Virus record (IMG/VR): IMGVR_UViG_3300024518_001683
Span: 1-30,140 of that record
From: a virus
DNA length: 30,140 nucleotides
Reading direction: 5' to 3' (one strand)
Of the stretch, positions 8,955 to 16,890 are shown piece after piece (positions within the stretch are counted from its first letter, which is position 1; each line of letters opens with the position of its first letter). The position numbers and the translations under genes were made by a program. The notes below the pieces were generated by a model that did no database searches, was not told where the DNA came from, and worked only from the letters and a program-made list of their open reading frames with translations.

Positions 8955-10430
8955 CTAACTCCTCCGTCCACGCTTAATCCGTTGCTTCGTAAGCTTCTTA
9001 GCAGCATTCTGTTTCCTCATTTCTATCTTAACTTGTCTCGCATGATTCTGTTCTAGTAAGTTCTGAGTCCAAGTCTTATTAACTACGGGTACAGAATCTG
9101 TTGGTATCATATCCGCGAAGTACTGAGCTGTGTCTATTAAGTGGAAACTTGAAGAGTTAACTATCTTATTCTCCGCAGTCTCACTCCATCTACACTCTAA
9201 TAGCTCTGTAGCTAAGTTAGCTGATGCAGGAGTTAACTTAATTCGTCCACTAGACAAGACTTGTTGTAGTCCTTTAATCAATTCACCCTTACGACTGTTG
9301 TTCTTAGCGTAAGGAGATAAGTATGCGGGACGAGTTGCTCTACTACTTGCGATTCCTGTGTACCAAACTTCATGAGGATCACATATTCTTCTCATTATGT
9401 TGTAAGGCTTAGTAATAGACATTGCAGCTTCGTATAATTTGACTGGATCGTAGATTCCTTCTAAGTATTCTGCAACTACACAGTACCAAGTGTGAGTGCG
9501 AGGATCTTCTGCCCAGATTGTTAGGCCGAACTTGGACTTAATCGCGGGATCGACTGACTCAACATGTCTCCAACCTCTGTGATAGTAGTCTGGAAGTAGC
9601 GAAATCATGGATTCTTCCTCGAATTCGTACACTGCATCGTCTCCAGTGGTCCATTCTCCATACAGTACAGTCCTTTTATAAGACTCTGAATAACCGTCTA
9701 ATTTCTTGATCTCAGCCTCTATACGGTCCTTATATAGGGGATTATCGAGCTTAGACATCATATACTTCTTAGCTATCGTACCATCTGCAGCTTCAACTAC
9801 TCTCTTAATCTCTGCATTCTTAAACTTAGGAGTGAATGTTGCTAAGAAGTAGCCTTCTCTTGCATCAACACGCCTTTGTAGCTCTTCAAGTATCTTGAAA
9901 CTACCAGGCATCTCGTCTAGCCATACATAGTTACATACATATCCCTGTAAATGCTTACGTGCATTCTCACTACTGTCACTATGTGATACGAATATTATCT
10001 GATCTCCAGTAACCTTATTAACTACGTGCTGTAACTGGTTACCAGTTCTTACTTCCTTCCAGTCTCCTGGATTGGGTAGTAGTGGACGTATCTTACTACC
10101 CCACAATTCAAGCTCAATCATCCTTTTATCCTGCCCTGCAACTAGACACTTCAGAGGAACATTCTTCCAAGCTTCTGGTCTCTTCCAAGTAGGGTGTGTA
10201 TTACTTATTACCCATACTAATTCTCTCGCAGCAACGCTTGACTTGCCACTCTGGTTACCAGCGACTACATATCTGTATTGAACCTTACCAATATCGTTGA
10301 ATATAGTCTGTTGCTTATTGTTAGGTCTACTGTCCATGTCAATGGGATCGAAGCACTCGCGTAATTGGAGAGAGTAGAGTCGATTCATTGCAGCTGCAGT
10401 GATCTTATCTTGATGTATGTTATCTGTCAT
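8955..10430 (-). CDS. terL: terminase large subunit (packaging ATPase-nuclease)
   Basis: This 491-residue protein has all the expected terminase motifs. Walker A is GNQSGKS (residues 58-64), Walker B is YVWLDE (168-173) and the coupling motif is ATFTPK (197-202). The C-terminal RNase H-like nuclease has acidic residues D294 (SVDPA), D351 (CDPHE) and D433/D440 (LIDTAQYFAD). The C-terminus is very basic. It drives ATP-dependent DNA translocation into the procapsid through the portal and cuts concatemers. It lies upstream of the portal in the late block. The length is close to the P22 gp2 class (about 500 residues). Confidence 0.95.
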   Translation of the reverse strand: MTDNIHQDKITAAAMNRLYSLQLRECFDPIDMDSRPNNKQQTIFNDIGKVQYRYVVAGNQSGKSSVAARELVWVISNTHPTWKRPEAWKNVPLKCLVAGQDKRMIELELWGSKIRPLLPNPGDWKEVRTGNQLQHVVNKVTGDQIIFVSHSDSSENARKHLQGYVCNYVWLDEMPGSFKILEELQRRVDAREGYFLATFTPKFKNAEIKRVVEAADGTIAKKYMMSKLDNPLYKDRIEAEIKKLDGYSESYKRTVLYGEWTTGDDAVYEFEEESMISLLPDYYHRGWRHVESVDPAIKSKFGLTIWAEDPRTHTWYCVVAEYLEGIYDPVKLYEAAMSITKPYNIMRRICDPHEVWYTGIASSRATRPAYLSPYAKNNSRKGELIKGLQQVLSSGRIKLTPASANLATELLECRWSETAENKIVNSSSFHLIDTAQYFADMIPTDSVPVVNKTWTQNLLEQNHARQVKIEMRKQNAAKKLTKQRIKRGRRS

Positions 10431-10493
10431 ATTACGATTACTGACCTTAGCTAGTTACTTATATAGACGCGACCGTCAGGAAGAGCGCAGCGA

Positions 10494-10886
10494 TTACTGA
10501 CCCTGTACTACGCGAATCTCGTCAATAGTAACTGCAGAACCTGCACCTGTTGTGATAACGATACGAGCATCTGATCTTAGGGGTAGATTAGTCTGATCTC
10601 CAGCTAACTCTGCTAAGAAGCTAAGAGAGACTGTTCCATCAGCTGTAATTGCTGTTGTCTTACTTTTAACTTCACTAGATGTGAATCCATTACTAGTATC
10701 TTCTAGAGCAATACTAATTCCACCACCCACAGTTACACTACTAACGTCTACGTCTACTATGAAGTTCTTACTGCCATCTTCCGTTATCGCGAAGGTATCA
10801 CTAATTGGAGTAGCTGTCTGACTCGCACCAACATCACCTCTAGTTACAACTTTAATACTCTTACTTGTTCTTGCGTTTGTTCCCAT
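10494..10886 (-). CDS. small beta-rich virion-type protein, tandem paralogue A
   Basis: This 130-residue, Thr/Ser/Val/Gly-rich protein has no charged enzymatic motifs and a likely beta-sandwich. Its C-terminal pattern LPL...RIVITTGAGSAVTIDEIRVV matches the gene immediately upstream (LPL...RVVVTTGATSSLTVNNIKVM), so the two are a tandem duplication. A strong AAGGGAT site precedes the ATG. It is probably a small structural subunit (capsid decoration, neck or tail). This is inferred from fold-like composition and from location between other virion genes. Confidence 0.65.
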   Translation of the reverse strand: MGTNARTSKSIKVVTRGDVGASQTATPISDTFAITEDGSKNFIVDVDVSSVTVGGGISIALEDTSNGFTSSEVKSKTTAITADGTVSLSFLAELAGDQTNLPLRSDARIVITTGAGSAVTIDEIRVVQGQ

Positions 10887-10896
10887 TACTTATCCC

Positions 10897-11307
10897 TTAT
10901 AGTCTTGTCATCACTTTAATGTTATTAACAGTTAAACTACTGGTTGCTCCTGTAGTTACTACTACTCTTATACATTCGAACAGGGGTAATACTAGCGCTT
11001 CTAATGCCACACCCTCATCTAACTTAATACAGTAAACTCCGTCTCCGTCATCTATAAGAACTCCCCCTTGGGGATCTCCTACCTTAGACCAACTAGTAAT
11101 CCCTGAACTCTCTTCTAACTCTATTAGAATCTCTTCACCAGAACCGAGTACTACATTGCTAACTTCTACACTCATTGCGAAGTTGATCGAATCAGAAGCT
11201 GTAATACCATGATCCTTACTAACAACTTCATCAATAGAAGCAGCAGCTATATCTGTAGGATAAGAGTTCTTCTTAGCCTCTATTGGCTTATAGCCTCTTC
11301 CCGACAT
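10897..11307 (-). CDS. small beta-rich virion-type protein, tandem paralogue B
   Basis: This 136-residue protein aligns with its downstream neighbour over the middle and C-terminus. There is a shared strand pattern (INFAMSVEVSNVVLGSGEEI versus NFIVDVDVSSVTVGGGISI) and a shared TTGA(T/G)S end. The paralogue is more acidic and carries an extra glycine/aspartate loop (GDPQGGVLIDDGDGVYC). The start at 11307 lies directly after the stop of the upstream gene. The role is unknown but virion-associated by context. Confidence 0.65.
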   Translation of the reverse strand: MSGRGYKPIEAKKNSYPTDIAAASIDEVVSKDHGITASDSINFAMSVEVSNVVLGSGEEILIELEESSGITSWSKVGDPQGGVLIDDGDGVYCIKLDEGVALEALVLPLFECIRVVVTTGATSSLTVNNIKVMTRL

Positions 11308-11308
11308 A

Positions 11309-11809
11309 TTACTTACACTCGTCTAGTTTACTTAAGAATTGGTCTATCTGCTTAGGTCCAGTGTTATCTAAGTCACTACCCACGTCAATGCCCTTAACTT
11401 CTAGTAGCCATCTACCCACCACTTCACTACAGACTTGTCCATGACTGCCATCTGTAAATGGATTACTCTTCGCTAGTCCTATCTTACATAGGAATATACC
11501 CAGAATCTGCTTCTGACTATATGTAGTTCCTGCATGCTTATGGTAGAATGCGAAATGCTTCAAGATCTCTTCTTCAGTCAATGTAAATGTATACTTCTTG
11601 ATTCGCACTATCTTCTTATCGAATAAAGGCTTATTAAGTAAATGTACATTAGATCCGCTTGCATGATATGCGGAAGATAAGTTAGTATATGCGCAGTCCC
11701 ACTCTAGGGCTACGTGGGAATACTTAGAGAATCCATCGAAAAGTCTAATCAACCAGGATATAGGTACAAACTTCCCCTTAGGCTTAGTGAATGTAATAAT
11801 AACGTCCAT
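11309..11809 (-). CDS. YiiX / permuted NlpC-P60-like cysteine hydrolase
   Basis: The 166-residue protein has the hallmarks of circularly permuted NlpC/P60 (YiiX-like) papain-fold proteins. A YSHVALEW strand near the N-terminus carries His32 and Glu36, and a C-terminal QVCSEVVGRWL helix carries the nucleophile candidate Cys127. These enzymes cleave amide or peptide/lipid-linked bonds, often in cell-wall material. Here it sits among virion genes, so a virion-associated peptidoglycan or envelope hydrolase used during DNA entry is plausible (inference). No signal peptide is visible. It could also be a structural relic of the fold. Confidence 0.65.
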   Translation of the reverse strand: MDVIITFTKPKGKFVPISWLIRLFDGFSKYSHVALEWDCAYTNLSSAYHASGSNVHLLNKPLFDKKIVRIKKYTFTLTEEEILKHFAFYHKHAGTTYSQKQILGIFLCKIGLAKSNPFTDGSHGQVCSEVVGRWLLEVKGIDVGSDLDNTGPKQIDQFLSKLDECK

Positions 11810-11828
11810 AGGATATCTCTCTCTACTG

Positions 11829-12527
11829 TTAAGTACTCGGCTTATGTAAGAATAGGTTACATTTAAGGTCTACGTCTTCGGTGCCTGTGCTTGTATATTG
11901 TAGTCTAATCGTGAATCCTGCCATTAATCTTGCGGGATACTCAATTCTAATTGCATCTTGATTACATACATCAGGATCTACATACCAATGTGTACCAAAC
12001 TGATTAAGAGGAACTCCAGTAGGAGCGGCCACTGCCCAGGGAATACCTGGAGCATACTCTGCTGGATATAGTATACCTGCATATGCGTACCCCTTATCTA
12101 TTATCTGGAAATGTAAGTAGTCACCGTAAAATTGATTCTTCAGGAATAGCTCCATACCATTTACATAGTGTTCTGCATTAAGTGTATAATCAATATCTGT
12201 AGTAGTGCCCTTAGCAGCTATGCCTTCTACTCCTTGTCCGTTGAACAAGAATCCTTCACTAGATCCGAAAGGAGCAGAACGTGTAATCTGTCTATTACTT
12301 CCATCAGTGAATGGCAAGTTAGCATCAGCTAAGTAATTATCTTCGAAGTCTATCTGATCTGCTTGCTTATCATCGTCTTCAGCGTGATCTACAGTACAGT
12401 GTAGTTGTAGGGGACCATCAAATGCCCAGACTAGATAGTTAGCACCCTCGCCCTCGTCTATGTATTGGATACGTAACTTACGAGAGTCTATGAATGACTT
12501 AACTGCTGACCACGTAGTTGATATCAT
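11829..12527 (-). CDS. hypothetical virion structural protein
   Basis: The 232-residue protein has mixed beta composition with many aromatic residues (YAYAGILYPAEYAPGIPWAV; GTHWYVDPDV). It ends in a beta strand pair (FTIRLQYTSTG, LKCNLFLHKPS). There is no known domain that I recognise. The ATG at 12527 has AAGGAGAC upstream and overlaps by one base the stop of the preceding gene, so the two are co-translated. Synteny and composition suggest a tail or neck component. Confidence 0.6.
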   Translation of the reverse strand: MISTTWSAVKSFIDSRKLRIQYIDEGEGANYLVWAFDGPLQLHCTVDHAEDDDKQADQIDFEDNYLADANLPFTDGSNRQITRSAPFGSSEGFLFNGQGVEGIAAKGTTTDIDYTLNAEHYVNGMELFLKNQFYGDYLHFQIIDKGYAYAGILYPAEYAPGIPWAVAAPTGVPLNQFGTHWYVDPDVCNQDAIRIEYPARLMAGFTIRLQYTSTGTEDVDLKCNLFLHKPST

Positions 12528-13240
12528 TATGTCTCCTTCGTTAAATCGACCATGATACGTTCTAATTTCCTACCATTGTTATTACTGTTAGCTCTTGCCT
12601 TAATAGTAACGCTAGTAGCATATGCAATAGGATACTCTGGAGAGAAGGATACTGTCTTCTTCGTCTTATCATATGTTAACCAAGTTCTATAAGAAGCTAC
12701 ATCATCGTACATGTCCTTAAGTTCCTTGATATCTGCATCGAATAGTTCCTCACCATCTACTTCACATACTACTTCTATGTTCTCGCTGTTAAGATCTAAT
12801 ATGAAGTTAGCAAACTGTCCCGAACCCGAGTAAGTAAATGCGGTGTAATGTGTCTGATTCTGTCCGGGAAGAGCTTGATTAGGCTTACTTAATACTATTC
12901 GTGCCTTCTTAGAATACGTAGGAGACGCTGAAGTTACACTAACAGCAGCATTTACTGCGATTGCATTGCTTACAATGTCTACGCCTTCTATTACTACCTT
13001 AGTTATATTATTCTTAAGGAAGTCTATAGCTTCGCTTAGGTCTGTTATATCATTAGATCCAGAGTTGTCAGCGGCCATTACAGCAGAAGTACTAGCTATA
13101 TCTGCAAGTACTGTAGGATCTGTGGAGAAGTTAGCATCTTCTTGAGCTTGTATTAAGTAGTAAGCACCAGCATTTATAGTAACACCAACGTAGGTTACTG
13201 CAGCTCCTGTATTATTCTTAATGTACTTAGTAAACGCCAT
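12527..13240 (-). CDS. hypothetical virion structural protein
   Basis: This 237-residue protein starts MAFTKYIKNNTGAAVTYVGV and has beta-rich ends with an acidic central helix (LFDADIKELKDMYDDVASYR). No enzymatic motif is seen. A short upstream reading frame repeats its first eight codons almost exactly, suggesting a past partial duplication. Ribosome site AGGAGGATTCT precedes the ATG. It is probably a tail or baseplate component by context. Confidence 0.6.
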   Translation of the reverse strand: MAFTKYIKNNTGAAVTYVGVTINAGAYYLIQAQEDANFSTDPTVLADIASTSAVMAADNSGSNDITDLSEAIDFLKNNITKVVIEGVDIVSNAIAVNAAVSVTSASPTYSKKARIVLSKPNQALPGQNQTHYTAFTYSGSGQFANFILDLNSENIEVVCEVDGEELFDADIKELKDMYDDVASYRTWLTYDKTKKTVSFSPEYPIAYATSVTIKARANSNNNGRKLERIMVDLTKET

Positions 13241-13307
13241 AGAATCCTCCTACAGTGCGTGTAGTAGCTATGCAATTTATTGCCTTAACGTACTTAGTGA
13301 ATGCCAT
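13227..13307 (-). pseudogene. truncated duplicate of the start of the 237-aa gene (26 aa)
   Basis: The minus-strand ATG at 13307 opens MAFTKYVKAINCIATTRT and runs to a stop at 13227 inside the next gene. Its first eight codons copy those of the neighbouring gene (MAFTKYIK) at the DNA level with a few changes, after which similarity ends. AAAGG lies upstream, so it may still be translated. It is best read as a remnant of a duplicated gene or a duplicated initiation region. Confidence 0.5.
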
Positions 13308-13325
13308 ACTGCTACTTACCTTTTA

Positions 13326-13784
13326 CTACGCGTCTGTCTTAATCTTGATCCAGAAACTTACATCTCTACAGGAACCGCTAGTTATTCTTACAGAGACTTC
13401 ATCACTAGCTACAAGGGCTGTTGATAAGCCTGCTAGTATACCACGATTATCTGCTGTTACTGTGAGTGTATCTGTTACTCCACCATTCACATACACGGAG
13501 AATGTTACTGTAGAATTTACTCTGAAGGAAACTGACAGAGAAGTTAGTGTACCTTCTTCCGCTACTACGAATGGTCCATCATCACTGGATACACCTTTAA
13601 ATGTCTGGAGCCATGTATTATTATTCGCGTTGCCATCATAGCCGAAGTTAACTGCCATACGCGCAGAACCTGCATCATTCTTAACTTCTTCAATAGCTGA
13701 TTGCGTCTCTTCTGCTACGAAACCATTAGTCTCATTGTCGAAGGGTACAGACTCAGCTACTTGTGCTATGGGTAAAGTAGACAT
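13326..13784 (-). CDS. virion protein with VPFDN-TNGF...AIEE motif
   Basis: This 152-residue protein begins MSTLPIAQVAESVPFDNETN and continues GFVAEETQSAIEEVK. That motif (VPFDNxTNGFxAxxxQxAIEE) recurs in many phage fibre and collar proteins as a helical trimerisation segment. The rest is a beta sandwich (LTSLSVSFRVNSTVTFSVYV). It is likely a trimeric tail, collar or short-fibre subunit. No cofactor or catalytic motif is seen. Confidence 0.7.
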   Translation of the reverse strand: MSTLPIAQVAESVPFDNETNGFVAEETQSAIEEVKNDAGSARMAVNFGYDGNANNNTWLQTFKGVSSDDGPFVVAEEGTLTSLSVSFRVNSTVTFSVYVNGGVTDTLTVTADNRGILAGLSTALVASDEVSVRITSGSCRDVSFWIKIKTDA

Positions 13785-13787
13785 TAA

Positions 13788-14099
13788 TTAGCCACCTTCC
13801 ATTACACGTAGAGACTTACCCGCTCCTGTTGCTATAGCGTATAAAGTTGCGGATTGGCCTACGTTGATTGGTACTATCTGATTCTTGAATATCTCAATAC
13901 CAGTACTCGTTGTTACTGTATTATCGAATCCTATGAAGATGCCCTTGTCCTTAGGCTGAAGGAGTACAATCTGTCTTCCTTCCTTAGAGTCTGCAGATAC
14001 AGTAACTTCAATAGCTGTCGTACCCACTGTAATATCACCCTGACTACCATCGGAGAATAAGGTATCGTTATAGTCTGTATCTATTACGCCACCACTCAT
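13788..14099 (-). CDS. small beta-sandwich virion protein
   Basis: This 103-residue protein resembles the C-terminal third of the 267-residue protein encoded upstream. Both show a strand with IG (GIFIGFDNTVTTSTG versus TAFIGSSSVTAATG), a central glycine turn, and the ending IATGAGKSLRVME versus AITSGASKTADMRIME. It thus looks like a free copy of a virion surface domain. It overlaps the upstream gene at its start (shared ATG/stop region at 14099). Confidence 0.65.
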   Translation of the reverse strand: MSGGVIDTDYNDTLFSDGSQGDITVGTTAIEVTVSADSKEGRQIVLLQPKDKGIFIGFDNTVTTSTGIEIFKNQIVPINVGQSATLYAIATGAGKSLRVMEGG

Positions 14100-14350
14100 T
14101 ATTCAGTATCTCCTGTACTGTTGCTACTATTATCTATCTGATCGTCCACAGTATCATCTATACTGCCTTCACTCTTAATCTCTAGAATGTTATCTTGGAT
14201 CTTCTTACCCAAGCCATTATACCACATAAGGAGTCCGTAAACTTGCATCAGTTCCTTCGTTCCTAAGTCATCCCACTTTACATGCTTCATCAATATCTTA
14301 GAGAATTCCGCCAACTTCTGTGAGTCTTCTTGTGTGAAAGTACCGTTCAA
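14099..14350 (-). CDS. hypothetical helical protein, TTG start
   Basis: This 83-residue protein has a helical first half (FSKILMKHVKWDDLGTKELM) and an acidic, Ser/Asn/Asp-rich tail. No family recognised. The start is a TTG at 14350, supported by AGGAG at eight-base spacing; no better ATG lies nearby. It overlaps the next gene by one base. The function is unknown; it could be a chaperone or assembly cofactor for neighbouring virion proteins. Confidence 0.6.
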   Translation of the reverse strand: MNGTFTQEDSQKLAEFSKILMKHVKWDDLGTKELMQVYGLLMWYNGLGKKIQDNILEIKSEGSIDDTVDDQIDNSSNSTGDTE

Positions 14351-14395
14351 GATACGTCTCCTATATGTTAATTACGCGTTACTTACTATACAAGT

Positions 14396-14422
14396 TCTAT
14401 TCACGAACTGATCATGAATAGA
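14396..14422 (-). other. intercistronic hairpin
   Basis: TCTATTCA (14396-14403) pairs perfectly with TGAATAGA (14415-14422) around an 11-nt loop, just after the stop of the 267-residue gene. No U-tract follows, so a processing or stability element is more likely than a terminator. Confidence 0.45.
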
Positions 14423-14429
14423 TTACTTA

Positions 14430-15233
14430 TTATGCAAGCTCCATGATTCTCATGTCTGCAGTCTTAGAGGCTCCAGAAGTGATAGCATGAATGTCGATGT
14501 TAGCTCCAGCACAGATGCTGACATAAGATCTACGTCCGATTGGGAAGCCGGTTGCTGCTGTAACACTTGAAGAACCGATGAAGGCAGTGTCATTACCAAT
14601 GTTAGCAATCCACATCTCTTGTCTGTTCGCTAGGTCTGTGCCTACTAAGTCAGTTGCTGTGTTGTTAACTGCAGTCGCAGTGTTAACTACAGAGTTGTTA
14701 GGACAGCTCATAGAGAATGAACCTGCGATTCTTAACTCACCAGTGTCGTTAACCTGTAATGGAGAGTAATCTCCGTCTGCAGATACCATCGTTCCACCAG
14801 CGTCATTACGAACTGCTAGAGGCATAGTACCGACATCTCCACTTACATGTGCGGAGTCTTCTGCAAAGGATAGATTCTGAACTTCTAATAGTAGAGAAGC
14901 TAAGTCAGTTCTGACTGTCGCATCTGTTACGTAAAGTTCACCCGTTGCGTTACTCTTAAATGCGGCGTAATCACCGTCTGTATCCGTAGATGCAGCTAGA
15001 GTGTCTTGCCTCACTGTTAATACGAAGTCACCAGCATCGCCTGAAGTTGCAGCAGAGTCTTCGTCATACTGACCTGAAGTCTGTACAATGTTAACGTCTA
15101 GTGCTTGATCTGAACCGACTAGAGTACTTGTTAAAGCGACTCCCGCAGAGTCTAGAAGAAACGAACCAATCGTGTCGTGCTCGTCTGTTGCTTCTGCATC
15201 AGTTGGATCAAAGTGGATTTGATACTTACTCAT
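14430..15233 (-). CDS. virion structural protein with duplicated surface domain
   Basis: This 267-residue protein contains two internal repeats with EDSA...SGDxG and LxVRxDxxx...DGDY units (QYDEDSAATSGDAGDFVLTV; SFAEDSAHVSGDVGTMPLAV). Then comes a C-terminal beta domain (residues about 180-267) similar to the 103-residue protein encoded downstream. The repeat-containing N-terminus resembles phage structural proteins that line the capsid or tail surface. Start at ATG 15233 with AAGGGGAAT upstream. Confidence 0.7.
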   Translation of the reverse strand: MSKYQIHFDPTDAEATDEHDTIGSFLLDSAGVALTSTLVGSDQALDVNIVQTSGQYDEDSAATSGDAGDFVLTVRQDTLAASTDTDGDYAAFKSNATGELYVTDATVRTDLASLLLEVQNLSFAEDSAHVSGDVGTMPLAVRNDAGGTMVSADGDYSPLQVNDTGELRIAGSFSMSCPNNSVVNTATAVNNTATDLVGTDLANRQEMWIANIGNDTAFIGSSSVTAATGFPIGRRSYVSICAGANIDIHAITSGASKTADMRIMELA

Positions 15234-15262
15234 ATGCTATTCCCCTTATACTGTAGATCGTC

Positions 15263-15604
15263 CTACAGCCATGACTCTAATGTAACCACTACATCAGACT
15301 TAGTACTTTGTATGTATATTGTAATTGCACCAGCACTCTTACTTAAGTGTTCTCTTCTTATGTAAGCACCCTGGTTAAGCTTAATATAGTTAGTTCCAGA
15401 TTCTGTTGCTACATAGGCTAACTTGACAGTCGCGCCTTTAGTTAGTGTGCGTATCTCGAAGAAGCCTACTCCTGCACGTAGTGTGAAGGATGTCTCAGTA
15501 CTTGGCGTACTGGACGTTGTTATTGTGTCAATCTGTTGACCTGAATACTCTCCAGCTTCTGACGAGCTGGGGTATCTACTTCGATTGCTTCGTTCGATAG
15601 GCAT
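15263..15604 (-). CDS. small beta-rich virion protein
   Basis: This 113-residue protein has a basic Ser/Arg N-terminal arm (MPIERSNRSRYPSSSEAGEY) and a beta domain ending VVVTLESWL. The layout of strands (FFEIRTL, NYIKLNQGAYIRR, ITIYIQST) parallels the small domains encoded downstream. GAGGAGA precedes the ATG. It is the first gene after an internal consensus promoter, consistent with the start of a virion-protein transcript. Confidence 0.65.
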   Translation of the reverse strand: MPIERSNRSRYPSSSEAGEYSGQQIDTITTSSTPSTETSFTLRAGVGFFEIRTLTKGATVKLAYVATESGTNYIKLNQGAYIRREHLSKSAGAITIYIQSTKSDVVVTLESWL

Positions 15605-15655
15605 CGCTCGTCTCCTCGCTCTGCGTATGTATGTAATGAATTAAGCTAGACATCT

Positions 15656-15684
15656 ATTATATCATAGTCCTATTGTGCTGTCAA
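15656..15684 (-). promoter_or_regulatory. consensus sigma-70 promoter for virion-protein block
   Basis: On the minus strand TTGACA (15684-15679), 17-bp spacer, TATAAT (15661-15656): a 12/12 match. Transcription would begin near 15649, leaving a leader of about 45 bases before the ATG at 15604. It splits the late block into a packaging/regulatory head and a structural body. Confidence 0.85.
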
Positions 15685-15692
15685 CTAGTAAA

Positions 15693-16046
15693 TTAGTAGT
15701 TACGCTTATATATCTGGCTTAAGCCATTCTCAAGAGCAGTCACAAGCCCTTCCTCTAACTTATCATGATCCTCTGAGGGATCGGCTCCTTCTAATATATC
15801 AGACTGCCCTGCAAGATATAGAATAGCATGTAGTGTCTCATGAAGAAGGGTAGATTCTATAAGGGCTTCCGTCTTATTCTCCGTAAGAGATATCTGTATT
15901 TGCCTTTGGTCTCCCCTAGTAAATCCTACTAAGGCATCCTTTTGTTCCTTGTCTTCAAGAGCGTAGACTTTCTCTTCATACCTAATTTCAAACGGAATCC
16001 CCGATATCATCACTTGGGTGGGTCTCTTCTTCGTCTGTCGAGCCAT
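15693..16046 (-). CDS. HExxH zinc-metallopeptidase-like protein
   Basis: This 117-residue protein carries LLHETLHAILYLAG with zinc-ligand motif HETLH (residues 69-73). A downstream acidic helix (DKLEEGLVTALENGL) could supply the third ligand, as in gluzincin/ImmA-SprT-type mini-peptidases. The N-terminal strand set (FEIRYEEKVYAL...RQIQISL) also fits. The substrate is unknown; cleavage of a regulator or virion protein is a guess. Its start codon lies inside the preceding gene (59-base overlap), so the two are tightly coupled. Confidence 0.7.
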   Translation of the reverse strand: MARQTKKRPTQVMISGIPFEIRYEEKVYALEDKEQKDALVGFTRGDQRQIQISLTENKTEALIESTLLHETLHAILYLAGQSDILEGADPSEDHDKLEEGLVTALENGLSQIYKRNY

Positions 16047-16530
16047 CTGATTTATCCTTAATTGTTAGGGTTCGTTTACTTATGAAGTCTTCTAACTGCT
16101 TAACGTCCATGTTCCCAATAGCCGCATCTGCATACTCAGTTTCCTTCTTACTAGGCATTCTATCGTCTAGTTCCATGGCTAGCTTAATCGCAGCTACCAT
16201 ACTGGATTCCTTGGTATCAGGATCTGATAGGATATCTGAGAGTCTATCTAACGCTAAGTGGGCTATGTATGCCTTCTTCTGATTGAACTCCTCTGTATTG
16301 AGGAACCACGCAGGGAAGCCCTCTTGGCTCCACCATTTACTTACTCTGCCATCTCCAGTCACATATGCTACTTGTGCTGCGTTGATAGCGAGATGATCGT
16401 TGTATAAAGGATTATCTGCTACTGTAGCCCAGAATGCGCTCTTCACCATCCTATGCTTAGGTTCTGGAGAGAAGGTCACATCTGAGATGATAGCCTCTAG
16501 CTCCTTGTGTATAGTACTCTTACGAGGCAT
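15988..16530 (-). CDS. putative terminase small subunit
   Basis: This 180-residue, mostly helical protein has an N-terminal DNA-binding-like region with basic residues (STIHKELEAIISD; EPKHRMVKSAFWATV). A following helical oligomerisation region (YIAHLALDRLSDILSD; MVAAIKLAMELDDRM) leads into an acidic tail. This layout fits a phage small terminase, which recognises the packaging site and loads TerL. The gene lies at the start of the late block; TerL is 5.5 kb downstream, which is unusual. It could instead be another DNA-binding regulator. Confidence 0.5.
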   Translation of the reverse strand: MPRKSTIHKELEAIISDVTFSPEPKHRMVKSAFWATVADNPLYNDHLAINAAQVAYVTGDGRVSKWWSQEGFPAWFLNTEEFNQKKAYIAHLALDRLSDILSDPDTKESSMVAAIKLAMELDDRMPSKKETEYADAAIGNMDVKQLEDFISKRTLTIKDKSDGSTDEEETHPSDDIGDSV

Positions 16531-16798
16531 ACAACATCCTCTTCATGTTCTCTGAGGCTGTAACAGCGAATATGGCGCGTCCATACTCTAGTTGGAGGTC
16601 TGATATGAATCCACACTGTTCGAGCCACCTGAGGTACTCTCTGAGCCTGCTAGAGGGAACACGTAAGCTACGTGCGAATGGTCCTGTCTTGAGGAGGACT
16701 ACATCGTCCTGCCATACTATGTCTGGTCTAGACTGAGCGTATAGGAGGATACAGAGTATCTTATATGGATTTAATCTGTCTCTACGAGGCTTTTGCAT
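16520..16798 (-). CDS. winged-helix-like DNA-binding protein
   Basis: The 92-residue product (ATG at 16798, AGGAA seven bases upstream) is basic. It shows a winged-helix pattern: a helix at 9-20 (YKILCILLYAQSR), recognition helix SSRLREYLRWLEQCGFI (about 53-69) and a beta wing (LQLEYGRAIFAVTA). It is the first gene of the late operon and overlaps the next by 11 bases. It may regulate the adjacent control region. A GTG start at 16891 would add 31 residues, but it has no ribosome site and overlaps a conserved leader element. Confidence 0.6.
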   Translation of the reverse strand: MQKPRRDRLNPYKILCILLYAQSRPDIVWQDDVVLLKTGPFARSLRVPSSRLREYLRWLEQCGFISDLQLEYGRAIFAVTASENMKRMLYAS

Positions 16799-16877
16799 TA
16801 TATTCCTGATGTAGTTGAGAATAGGGAGAAGTACGATATTATAGGAGAGGAGAGATAGGTGTGATCGAGACCTAATA

Positions 16878-16890
16878 CCATCTTCCCCCA
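16878..16890 (-). repeat. 13-bp leader element, leftward copy
   Basis: TGGGGGAAGATGG read on the minus strand, about 70 bases downstream of the leftward promoter's expected start. An identical copy in the other orientation lies at 17196-17208, so both divergent transcripts carry it in sense. A shorter GGGGGAAGA copy occurs on the minus strand near 17929-17937. Confidence 0.75.
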
